Shown: positions 27,740 to 38,814 of the stretch, one piece after another
Layout: every line of letters begins with the position of its first letter
How positions within the stretch are numbered: the first letter of the stretch is position 1
NCBI RefSeq assembly: GCF_000003605.2
Contig: NW_003119425.1
Coordinates: forward strand, 288,095-332,058
DNA from: Saccoglossus kowalevskii
Taxonomy: Eukaryota > Hemichordata > Enteropneusta > Harrimaniidae
DNA length: 43,964 nucleotides
Reading direction: 5' to 3'
Made by a program: the position numbers and the translations under genes
The notes under the pieces: model-generated
What the model was told of the DNA's origin: nothing
What the model saw: only the letters and a program-made list of their open reading frames with translations
Databases searched by the model: none

Positions 27740-28300
27740 TGAAACAAACGTATGTTTATAAATACGACACACGCTTGTCACTAAACAATACGAACAAAAT
27801 AAAATAAAGGCAAAAAACGCGAAAAATAATGAACAACCATCAACAGAGTTCTATGTAGTACGGTGTGTGATAAATCAGAATGTTACGGACAATGCACCGA
27901 CGGTAAACTCCGCAGTGGTCGAAGCGATCACAGATGCAGAACGAGAGACGAACGCAAACAGCCACGTCCTGCTCATGTCGGATTACTAACGGGGCAGATG
28001 GTATACTCATCACAGAGGAGGAGATTGCCACCGAGACAGCGACTGACGACCACGACCGACACAAAGTTAGCTCAGTGAAAACACGTCGCTGTAGACACTC
28101 GCTATACGTAAGTCATGGATGTCAACAATAGCCATATACATCAAATGTTCTTCCACTCGGCGTTGCGTTCGGACTGATACCGTTCAGCTGAAAGCTCCGA
28201 GGCGCGTGCGTATGTAAGGTAGGTTATCTCGATTCGTGGAGACGGGGGTGGCAGCAGCAGCTGACGGTATATTGAATGACTATTGAGTCGATGATGTGCG
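27740..28300 (-). promoter_or_regulatory. Candidate 5' UTR and promoter region of the receptor-like gene
   Basis: Just upstream of the ATG at 27736 the sequence becomes richer in GC and in CpG than its surroundings, mainly from 27880 to 28290. A TATTTATAAAC motif lies at about 27751-27761 (minus sense), probably too near the ATG to be the TATA box of a normal 5' UTR. Short frames on both strands here have no recognisable domain. The assignment is by position and composition only. Confidence 0.3.
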
Positions 28301-29838
28301 AAAGTAGAGCACCCGCCGTTCGTTTTTCATTTATCTTGTTAATTATTTCATTCTATACCGAACAGGAAATTCGGGGAATGTATGTTACGATTTCCTCCCA
28401 CTGGTGCAACCGCGGGAAGAAAATGGTACATGTCGCACAGCATATAGTAATGGGATCTCCCAACTCGGCGGAATGATGTACATCATTACACACTATTATA
28501 AGTAATTATGTATTTACATAATTAAAAAAAAATCGCGAAGACTAAAAACACAAGCTGAGGGGCGCTCATAACGGTTCGGCGTACGGCAAAATGGGATGCG
28601 GATGTGAAACATATATTATACCAAATGTGATATACAATTAAATCTGAACGCAAAATAATCACAAAATAAACTACAGCCCATCCCCAACGCATTTTACTCT
28701 ATGAAATACCGTACAAATGACATTCTGACGTACTCGCTGCGAGCGTATGGCAAGGAAAATGAACATGACGATAAGCGGCATTCGGACGCTGATTCTAGTC
28801 AAAACGAGTGCATTTGGATCGCCTTTTAATGAAAGTTTACAATCAAAAGCTATACCAGATTATGCGCATGCCTTCACTGAGGTAATACGCCACTAATATT
28901 TCTTTCCTTTGATTCAAACGCGGGTGATGGAAAACCTTTCATCAGAGTACTCGATTGTCGATTTCTTTGGCGTGCAGGAAGCATATTTCATGAGGCAATG
29001 TCAGCGACTGTTAAAGTTATTAAGTCCCGAGAGTAAGGTGGGATTAAATCAATATAATATATTGTGGGATCGGCTTTTAAATAAGCGCTCGAGTCAATAC
29101 GGATAAAATACGTTATTAAACCGTGGACCATCTTGGGGGTTGAGACAAAAGGCTGTGTTCAACACAAATCCCTGGCCAACATTCCTGGGAACTTCAACAA
29201 TAGCAGAAAATATTTCCCGATTCAATCCTCTGTAAAAACATTGTACATGTAAATAGAAAAAAAATATAGATTTGATGAACCTCCCGGTTTCAAAATGCTT
29301 GAAATTGAAACATCTGCTGCCGAATTGTCCAAACCGTTATCCCTTTGATGAATTATTTCTGTGTCGAATCGTGAATATTTTGTCGAATAGTAATATTAGT
29401 AGTTTTGTGAAATTTGTCATTTACACCCAAAGAGGGCGCTGTTCAAATAACTACAGCATTGTATGGTTGTCGGCCAATGAATATCTTGGCAACTTTTATG
29501 ATCCCCCTTTCATACACAAAGTGCGTATGTTGTACGCGTGTGCGTTGTTCTAAATGAAAAGTGAAGTCATTTAATTGAAAACATCCGTACAACTGAATTC
29601 CTCTACTGTAGAAGTTAAACCCGGCCAAGTTAACATTTAAAATTAACAATAAAGTAAAGTTTAAATAATACATTGGCATTAATCTTTAGATTGATATAAT
29701 GGATACCTACTGCGTTTCCTCAACATTAATTTCAATTATAATGTATTCAGCTGGAGAGATGGAATAATTTGAACTAATGTATTCTAAAGCATTTCATAAT
29801 ATTTCAAACCAAACTATATATACAATGGGTAATGCCAT
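28301..29838. other. Non-coding stretch, no supported gene
   Basis: Plus-strand frames at 28909-29106 (65 codons) and 29272-29553 (93 codons) are open but show no recognisable domain or convincing splice context. Nothing else stands out. Confidence 0.5.
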
Positions 29839-29858
29839 AATTGATGCTTCACATAACG

Positions 29859-30511
29859 CTTCTATCACGTCATACGAGATGAGATATATTGACTAGAGTA
29901 ATGCTTCAAAATAAACTTCTATCACGTCATACGAGATGAGATATATTGACTAGAGTAATGCTGCAAAATAAACTTCTATCACGTCATACGAGATGAGATA
30001 TATTGACTAGAGTAATGCTTCAAAATAAACTTCTATCACGTCATACGAGATGAGATATATTGACTAGAGTAATGCTGCAAAATAAACTTCTATCACGTCA
30101 TACGAGATGAGATATATTGACTAGAGTAATGCTGCAAAATAAACTTCTATCACGTCATACGAGATGAGATATATTGACTAGAGTAATGCTGCAAAATAAA
30201 CTTCTATCACGTCATACGAGATGAGATATATTGACTAGAGTAATGCTGCAAAATAAACTTCTATCACGTCATACGAGATGAGATATATTGACTAGAGTAA
30301 TGCTGCAAAATAAACTTCTATCACGTCATACGAGATGAGATATATTGACTAGAGTAATGCTGCAAAATAAACTTCTATCACGTCATACGAGATGAGATAT
30401 ATTGACTAGAGTAATGCTGCAAAATAAACTTCTATCACGTCATACGAGATGAGATATATTGACTAGAGTAATGCTGCAAAATAAACTTCTATTACGTCTT
30501 ACGAGAGGAGA
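29859..30511. repeat. 57-bp minisatellite, 11 full units plus a partial
   Basis: Units start every 57 bases with CTTCTATCACGTCATACGAG. The eleven full units (29859-30485) are identical except for one base in the tail: GCTTC in units 1 and 3, GCTGC in units 2 and 4-11. A decayed partial unit precedes the array (about 29839-29858) and a diverged partial follows (30486-30511). Although 57 is a multiple of three, all six frames contain stops, so it does not encode a peptide repeat. Each unit contains CACGTCA, a CRE/ATF-like half-site. Near identity suggests recent expansion or homogenisation. Confidence 0.97.
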
Positions 30512-32865
30512 CTCTCAACACCTCTGCTCAGGCAGAATTTTGTTTTCTCTCTGCTAATCACCTCAACTGAGCACATTAAAAGCACATTGGTTTGAATGAA
30601 TCTCAGTATCTAAATTGAGCATTTTACTTTAACCAGCTGAAAGCACTACTGTATAGTACACGAGTTCAGAACCAAAATAGGCTGGACAGAACAAAGTATC
30701 ATACATCCTCGTTTCTAAGGTAGTTATTGCAAGTATAAGATATTCTTACTTGCACAATCAGACGGTGATGATACAACAATTATCGATTCTTCCATGTTTG
30801 TTTATTAATTTGTTTTCTTCACATTATCAATATATTTCATGTACGCGGCTTCCTCCTCATCAACCATTAACTACTGTGTACACGAGGTCTTGCTTATATA
30901 GTACAGTTGTAATATTAAATAAATAATCTTATGCAACTACTTCTAAATAGACTCAGCTGTTTCAAGTGAAAGTGGGTGGGCGATGTTTCCCCGTTTTTTT
31001 TTAAATACAAGAAAATCGCTTACGGACGGGATTATCGACACAATCCGGGAATACGCGTCAGTTATTTTCAAAACTCGAAATGCTGGTGTGGAGGAGAACT
31101 ATCCCAGAAGATTGTATTTTTTTTCTCGCCTTGCACAGTAGATTAATTCAAACAAGTACTAAACAGGATATTCCCTGCCTTCAAGGCGAGCATTGGGAAC
31201 GCTATCACTGACGCATCGACAAAGTATTGCCAGTGACAGGTTTTGATAAACAAACTACTAACATGTACAAGGTACGAAACATCCCTGGAGTTAAATATGA
31301 ATAAAAGAGCACATTGTTCTCGACGTCAATCTCGACAGTCGAAGATTTGATGATTCGATCATGTTTTACCCATGGGCTCTAGGTGGAGATAGAGTCGAGG
31401 TCGATATACTATTGCCCTGTCACATGAAAAGATCAAGGCAAGTTTAAAATTCATATAATGAGTTTGGAAAACCAGAGTTCAATATGTATAAACTAAATAT
31501 AATACATTCCTTAGAATTGCTACTTATTTTAAATGCGATGAATCTGTTTACCCACCAGGTTTTTGTGATTGAACTGTCTCTGGATCCGTAAATATGCTGA
31601 CTCTAAAAAAAAAAAAAAACACATGCAAAATCTCGACCATACACCAATTTAAGACTTTCAGGATTCAATACCATTTAAATCACATTTAATTTGTATTGTC
31701 TGTCTGTTTGTCACACGTCATCTTACAACAAAAGAACAGAAGTCACCGTTAGTGACAGGTCTCTTGGCGGAGAAACAGTTACGTAAGTCTTTGGTTAAAC
31801 TCGTGTATTTTTACATTGATTATCATTTTACAATCATAATTTCACAGAGCCATTTATAATTCATATATTGTTACAGATTTCATTTTGTATTGAAGAGACC
31901 GTCAGTAATTGAGGCAAGCGAAATACAAGAAAAACATTCGTGCCGTACAATTACAATTTTCTGTTTTTCTGAGAGCGCGGCCGCCATTTTGAAAAGTGAA
32001 ACTTCAGGTCATCGGTAACATACCTCAGTAACATATAAATTCTGTGGCCATTGGCTAATCGCTTGACCCTGTATCATATTCGATACGTAAGATCGCAGGC
32101 CCTAATCGCAGGTTTCTTTCGTAAAATTAGATTTCTAAATTCATGCAACTAAGCACGCATTCACGGTAGATGGAAATTCTGGGCGATTCCTTCGAGATGT
32201 TACTGAATTTTATTGTTGTAATCCGTTTTCAATTCCACCCGCCACCACCACTTAGTGAGCGGCGATCGTAAGTAAATGATCGCGTATTGCAATACTTATT
32301 GTGTATGTGTGCAGTATCATGCCACCAATTATTCAATCATATTTTGCGCCCCCGGGAAATAAAATGACAGACATTCACTCAAATATTTCATTAATTCGCA
32401 GACAACAAAATGAAAAAAAATAATTAAGGTAAAAATAGTTTTTTAAGGTATTCAGTGCATGCCACTTGTATCGTCCCCCACCCTTGTCTGACGTTTGATG
32501 TCGCATTTTCACTTCGGGAGAAGTCGGAAAGCCGGAAACGGGAACAGTCGACTGCGACAGGAAGGGGCGTAGCTACAACTTGGAATTGTTTTTCAATTTT
32601 ATTCGAAGACTATTTATTTTATTTTTTTCACAAATGTCCATTACAGGACAACAGAAACAAACAAAATAAATATATAGGTGGATATTTCACAGACACTTTA
32701 ATACAAATGTTTTTTTATGGTTATACAGATGACCCAGGGTATTGTGGGATAAATGTTCTTTGAATGTAACCAACCAAGTCCCAAAAGCTATTTAACATGT
32801 CACTTTAGGGAAGCAGACTTGTCGACACTTGCTACTACTTATAATAATAACCCGTATGCTGGAGC

Positions 32866-33134
32866 ACGGAATACGAGAATGTGGTTGATGCTTGTCAATG
32901 AGGTGGTGGTAGGCGGTACTCACATGTAAGCACATCCGTTATGACGCACGGCGTGACCTTTTATATTCAAAACGATGACAGAGATTGAACTTTATACTAT
33001 GCGACAACTAGCGTTTTGATAGACGGTATTAATATTGAAAATGCATTTTATGAACGTCATTCCAAAATTAGAATTGTTCAATAAATGAACAATTGGTATA
33101 CCGTCACTTTTAAGCAACGGAATACGAGAATGTG
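32866..33134. repeat. 18-bp direct repeat flanking a 233-bp segment
   Basis: ACGGAATACGAGAATGTG occurs at 32866-32883 and again at 33117-33134 in the same orientation, with unrelated flanks. The enclosed 233 bp contains a perfect 8-bp hairpin (ATTGTTCA/TGAACAAT, about 33074-33094) but no poly-A or tRNA head. A target-site duplication around a short retroposed insert is one reading; coincidence is another. Confidence 0.45.
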
Positions 33135-35139
33135 AATAATCTGAATTATTTTTGCAGAACAAACAATCCATTTCATAGTTACATTTCGCCAAATTAGATT
33201 AACAAATATAATAAGACAAAACAAAAATATATGAATAAGTGTACTGGGAATATGTACATATATAAAAATAAATCTGTTTTTATTGCAGTGAAATTAAACA
33301 ATTTCTTGCAGCTCAAATTCACTCAAATGCAAACAATAATATATATTTATATATATAAACATTCAATAATCATGTATGAGAAGTAGAACATACTTCATAA
33401 CAAATTTACGACGTGGCTTGAAAAGCGTTTCATCTATAAATTGGTGACAACAAAGGAAATGAAATAAACATGATGACACAATAAAGATGTACAACTGAAG
33501 AATCCAACGGCGACACCTGATTTGAAAAAAAAAAACGCCAGAAAGCATGTTCATGAGTCCCACGCGAAGTATACAACGCCAGTAATATATATTTTTTGCG
33601 TACACAATATGCGTGACGATGGCGGGGGTTTATAGCATTTGAGTGACACGGTGAAAAACATTCAGTGAAATTGTTTCCACGTCTAATATTACCTATTTCG
33701 CTCAGTTCTAGCTATAATTAAATTCCTACCAATAAACTTGATGCTTGGTAATAATATCAAAAATTAATATCAACATCCCCAGGTATCAGTAGTGTATCTA
33801 CGGAATGGTTTGAATGACGTATGGTAATTATGTAGTATATATAGTATTACTACTTTCTTTAACCTAAAGACAATGCTGTATTCGGGGTAGTGGTTACTAA
33901 ATTAGTTGTTTGTAATTTACAAAAGGAATGACAATTTGATATGACAGCGGTCTATGTTGTTGTTTTGCAATCAACTGTACGAATGGTGACATTATAATCC
34001 CAAAAGTGTGTTCCAATATTAGCGGTCGACAAGATGCTGCCGACTAGTATTTCATGCGTTAACATTCTCACGCAATTGCTATGTTAACATCGGTAGTTAA
34101 CATTCCAATTTATTAGCCCTCGTTCGATCAGCATCTAAGGAATGCCAGTGCAGATCAAGTGATCAAGTTCGAACTTTATAAATACGTCATTCACAAGCCC
34201 ACAACAATGTTAAACATTGGATTAACGCAACGTGACATCAACGACATCGTTTCGAAACACGCTTTTATTCAACAAAATGCGTCATTATCACTTGAACACG
34301 AATGAGATTACAATCTTCACTCAAACATCTTATCATATTTGACACAATTAATTTACCCGATAATAGTTATTGGCGTAATATATTTTCGGCTATAATTGCT
34401 GTAAAATTGCGTCAGTAAACTAGGCCACTCCAACACTTCGCCTCATTCAGGCTAATTAATAATCGTAAGTTCACCGATGTTGTATTTCAATAAAAATACA
34501 ACGCCATCACAATTAATAGTGATGGCATCAACATATTTCCACACTTCCTGATAGAGCATATGATTGACATTCTCCTATTATAAGAATAAACCGCTCTTTA
34601 AACGAAGAATGGCAGTTAGTCATTGCATTGCGTTTTATTCAACAGTTTATTTTGTTAGTTCTGTACTTACTCCGTCAGATGAGATGGAATTAGGCCCGGG
34701 TTAGGTATGTTTCTCAATTCAATAAGCTGAGGTCATGGCTCTCATAATTGTATGCACTATAACATGTCAATTCAAATTCTGTATAGTGAATGTAATTATT
34801 GCGACCACTGTGCATTGCCAATATACAAATGTTCACCCCAACTGAAGTGGATATACCGTTTTAGCGATCAGAAGATATAATTTTCAAACGAGGCAAAACC
34901 GAGCCTGAGGTTGACATTGAGTTCTGAAGGGGGGGGGGGTTACTAAAAATTGCAATCAATCAAATATCTTCTAAACTAAAACAGAAACCGTGGCACTCAG
35001 TCATGCTTGACAATCTCCCAGGTCATTCTTATTGAGCCGAATGCATTTGTGCACACACTTACGCAAGTCAAAACAATTCAAGAGCAGTGAATACAGTTTT
35101 ATCTTCGACGCCTTTTTCTTCTTCCATGAGCCCATAAAC

Positions 35140-35250
35140 CAAATTTTAGCAGCTTCAGTCGGACGAAAAATTACCTATTACAAATACACCCGACACCACC
35201 TTATGCGCCCCGGGAGCGAATCTCTACGACAGACGGCGTACCAAGTAAAA
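35140..35250 (-). repeat. Possible 5'-truncated SINE fragment
   Basis: On the minus strand a B-box-like GATTCGCTCCCG (35211-35222) is followed by GGGGCGCATAAGGTGG and a GC-richer body unlike the neighbouring DNA. A convincing A-box is missing upstream. The call rests on the B-box, the compositional contrast and resemblance to tRNA-derived SINE junctions. Confidence 0.3.
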
Positions 35251-36192
35251 TCATATTAAAGGTATTGTTTATACGTGATGAGTTATTGGAAACACTACAT
35301 CGTTTGGAATTTAACCCATTTCAGTCATCTAAAACAAATAAAATGCAAAAATATAGAGGAAATTGTTAATTATTTTTATGAAATTAATTAATCTGTAATC
35401 ATAAAAAATATTATTGGTGTGCATATGTAATACATCTCGTTATATTATTCTTATACATTTCTGAATTTTCTTGTCAAAAAATGTCAAAATGTAAAAAATG
35501 GGAAGTCTTTATCATGATGTTCCCCCGTATACAATATCCCTATAGCCCGTTAAATATCAAGGTCTGACCACCTTCCACAACCTCCTGCGTGGCTTCGTCG
35601 TCGATTTTGGCTTGATATCTCGGATAACTATCTTTACGACAACGTTTTATTTTTCAGAACAGTAAGGTGCTCAATATTTTAGTCCGCTGTTGATCATTTC
35701 TGTCGAAAAAGACTGCCATTTTGAAACAATGTCATCCAGGCACGGAATATAACGCAAATATTGTTATTCTCTTGGGACTGCGTAATATTGTATATCACCG
35801 CACAGAATTTGAATGTAGTGTGCTATAATTGGTGTTGTTTGTAGTTTGTGAATGAGTGTGTTTTGTGGTTTTGTGGCTCATTACAGTATTTTTCTCTGTT
35901 GAGATCACATGGTAATTTTTTTCATTAAAATAAATGTGTTAATACATGAATTTGAACTAGAATATTGTCTGACCTGAGATTAACTACAACATATCAACCC
36001 CTTGTAGCTCGTCTAGGCGTACGTTAACAATATCGGAAATTAGAACACGCCCGCTGATGCTCAACAATAGGTCAAAGAAATGTCTTTGATATGTACACTG
36101 TGTGACATACTTTCTAAATTATTTACGAGATGATGCATTTACAAACATCGTTACATAAAAGCAAAAAAGGCCATCACCGATTTGTTATCGAA

Positions 36193-36390
36193 TTATGTAC
36201 ACAGACGCGCATCCAGGCACCTCAATGATACTATATCCCTTGTTTCCCCCAAACAAGTATGGTAAGACACGCTTTCATTGGAACTGATGTTATTTATAAA
36301 TTGTGTTAACAGACGAGCGTCTAGACGTCTCGATGATAGCGTATTCCCTCGGTCCCTAAACTAGTATGCTATAACACTTATGACGTATAG
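36193..36390. repeat. Degenerate tandem direct repeat, unit about 108 bp
   Basis: The segment starting TTATGTACACAGACG at 36193 realigns with TTGTGTTAACAGACG at 36301. Shared stretches include CAATGATA/CGATGATA, TAT(T)CCCT, CCC..AAACAAGTATG/AACTAGTATG and a final AACACTTATGA-like part. Identity is roughly 70 percent with small gaps. It is an old local duplication; neither copy is coding. Confidence 0.6.
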
Positions 36391-37104
36391 CACATTCACA
36401 ATAGATAACAGGGCATGCACCTGTGTGTCGATAATACAGCAGTCGTTTGATGCCCCCCGTTAATCGTAGTTGGTTGAGGGATCGGAGTTAATTGTTGTTC
36501 GGCACAATTCAGTACCAGTATTGTGTAACACATCGGTAAATTAGTCATTATAACGACATTGCAACAAAAGAGCAATTGTAATCCTACGATATTTTTATAT
36601 GGGTACACATCAATTTGTATTATAATATGTGAGACGATTAAATTATATTCTATTCACTGGAATATAGTAAACAGTAACGAGGCAATTATGAATACGTTCC
36701 GGTATTAATATATTTCACGATAAGTATACGAATTAGTTTGCAAATCAATCTATCAAAAAAGCCACGCACACTTGTATGCGTTGATATACTAGTAGGTTCA
36801 TCACGATTCCCTTTATCTTTCTCTGCGTCAATTATTTGAAACAATGGAAATATAAATTACGAAGACTTATAAAGAGAATAATTTTAGTTTACATGGCAGC
36901 CGTAGTGATGCACTGGAATCCAACAAAGTATTATAGTTATCGTGATTCATCTTCTAATTACATTTCCAACGCGGCATAAATGTAGTATTATAACAAGTTC
37001 ACTTAGGGTACACTAATAACAACCTCGTGTCACTACTCATTTTAAAATATTGTTGTTTTTACCTTGGAGCATTGGAGTTTTAATTGTCTTTAAAAATTGT
37101 AATA

Positions 37105-37213
37105 TTAAAGTGGGGGAGTCGTCACCTGCGCATGTGTCAGATGTCAGTGTGTTCTTATCGTCACCTGGGACTCAATTCTCGCGCGTGCGCAGGTGACGAC
37201 TTTCCCGCTTTGA
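37105..37213. mobile_element. TTAA-flanked MITE, copy 1 (109 bp)
   Basis: It begins TTAA-AGTGGGGGAGTCGTCACC and ends with the inverted complement GGTGACGACTTTCCCGCT followed by TTGA (a mutated TTAA). The arms of about 28 bp, conserved as GTCGTCACCTGCGCA, make the element a hairpin around a short centre. The TTAA target duplication suggests mobilisation by a piggyBac-type or other TTAA-specific transposase. It is too short to code. It lies in the intron downstream of the exon at 38745-38814. Confidence 0.75.
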
Positions 37214-37793
37214 GTAACTTCGCCATGACAGGGATCATGATCTTACAAGTTCTCCCAATTAATATTGCTATTTACCATTAGATAAACTCGAAATAAACAT
37301 CCTTGACTTGTCCACAACAATGAGGAAATTCACCATTTGAGTAACCTGTCAACAAAACGTGAGTGCGTTTAGAGTAATTGTATAGTGATACACAAGTTGT
37401 ACTGAGCCCAAACATACTCTTCAAGCTCCCTCTTAGGTTGTGAAAACCATATGTAGTCAACGCATTATGAATTAGACGGTGATATTATCGATATTATTTT
37501 TGATTTTTGATATTTACTGATAACAAATATAGAAAGGTATATAAAATGAATTCTTAATTTTTAGGTAAATGCATTTATGAATAATGTTGTAAAGTTGACA
37601 ATTTAAAACGCTGTTGAAGTCCAAGAGGTAATTGCCAATACTGCGCAACTTAACGAAAGGCCTGCAAACGCAGGGATACAACTTAGGGTTTCTAGCCTTT
37701 GTACCTTATAGTGACTGTAGGATATTAACTATTAGGTCCGGTGACACATCGGAAAAGCTGAAACACGTTTTACACTGGAATAATGAGATATTA

Positions 37794-38720
37794 TAAGCCC
37801 CTTTCCATTCCATCCTCCATTGTATTTCCCATGATGCTTACAGAGAGGTCACGGGGTCACGGGGTATAAACATTGAGTACAGGAAGCAGCACTGATACAA
37901 GTACTATACACAACAAGCTCTATTTTTTCCAGAAACCAACCATTTAAGGTGAGTTTTCTCAATATTTTTCACTGTGATTAACTTAAACCTTTGACAGATT
38001 AGTTTATAGTGTGTTTTAATTGCAAAGGAAATCTTTATTTCATTAAATGACTCAGTTTGTTCATAATATTTGTAGTCATATAAAGCTTTGCATTATTGTC
38101 CATTTTTTTATAGTTGAATAATTTAGTCTTAACATTTTTTTTTTATGTAATGTGCTAGCTTAGCCTTGTCTAATTTGTTTATGTGCATTTCCTATTTTTC
38201 CTATTATTTATTCTTAAACATTGCCAATCCCACCAGGGAATGTGTAAGTGTTAATAAATTTCAATTACTTGTTGGATACCTTGACATTTCAGCACAGAGG
38301 ATGTTCATTGAATGTATAAAAAAGGCTTTGTGAAAATTTTTAAATAAGTTAACTTTTAACAGCAAAGCACGCTTTACTGGGTGTTGATTTTTTCTGTTCA
38401 TCTGATTTTTTCCAGTGTACAACAGTACAGGAAGTGATCCTAGTGTTAGCTTTTTAACAGTTCCATGGTTAACAAAGAGCCATTTAACAGTTTCTTTCAT
38501 AATAATTTAAACTGTTGACTCGGCTGTAACCAACATTTAACATTTTTAAATTTGTTGTTTAGTTAAATCGTGTCCTCTCAGCCTATATCTACTTTAATGA
38601 GTGTATAGGACCGTACTATGGATATATGCTGATGCTGTGTGGTATATACCCCGTGACCCCGTGACCTCTCTCTAAGCATCATGGGAAATACAATGGAGGA
38701 TGGAATTGGAAAGGGGCTTA
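37794..38720. mobile_element. TA-flanked non-autonomous DNA transposon with 75-bp inverted ends
   Basis: The left end (37794-37868) and the right end (38645-38720) are inverted copies of about 75 bp that differ only by one indel and one substitution. Both start TAAGCCCCTTTCC and end in GTCACGGGGTCACGGGGTATA-type sequence. TA is present directly outside each end, as expected for Tc1/mariner-like insertion. The 776-bp centre is AT-rich and has no transposase frame. The near-identical ends point to a fairly recent insertion. It sits in the intron after the VWC exon at 38745-38814. Confidence 0.85.
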
Positions 38721-38744
38721 TACAATACAATAACAACTCATTAC

Positions 38745-38814
38745 CAGATTTCACAGTCTTCATTCACTACATCTCCTGGCGAGTAATATTCACAGTCCAA
38801 CTCACAAAACCCTT
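38745..38814 (-). CDS. VWC-like module 4, first half exon
   Basis: Acceptor TTTCCACAG|AAGGG, donor ATCTG|GTAATG. It enters in phase 1 and leaves in phase 2, and its 70-nt length equals that of the corresponding exon at 42084-42153. It reads EGFCELDCEYYSPGDVVN followed by a Cys and EIC/W. The core CxxxDCEYxxPGD repeats almost word for word in VWC module 3 (CKYDCEYFKPGD). The second half (CxC..G...C....C) should be the next exon on the minus strand, but I could not find it in the 10 kb beyond. A DNA transposon begins 22 bases after the donor. The exon has inverted MITE copies in both flanking introns. Confidence 0.8.

Larger units (their letters stand above)
30512..37104. other. Non-coding stretch, no supported gene
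   Basis: I searched the minus strand for further Cys-rich exons of the gene at 38745-43956 and found none I can defend. It contains a 15-A tract (31605-31619), an 11-G tract (34929-34939), an 18-bp direct repeat 251 bases apart (32866 and 33117), a possible SINE fragment near 35140-35250 and a degenerate direct repeat at 36193-36390. Confidence 0.5.

Noticed and set aside
27441-27761. 106-codon plus-strand frame
   Set aside because: It is an antisense shadow of the receptor-like exon.
27785-27994. Open plus-strand stretch without ATG (about 60 codons) in the CpG-richer region
   Set aside because: No start, no splice sites of note and no family resemblance; composition alone explains the missing stops.
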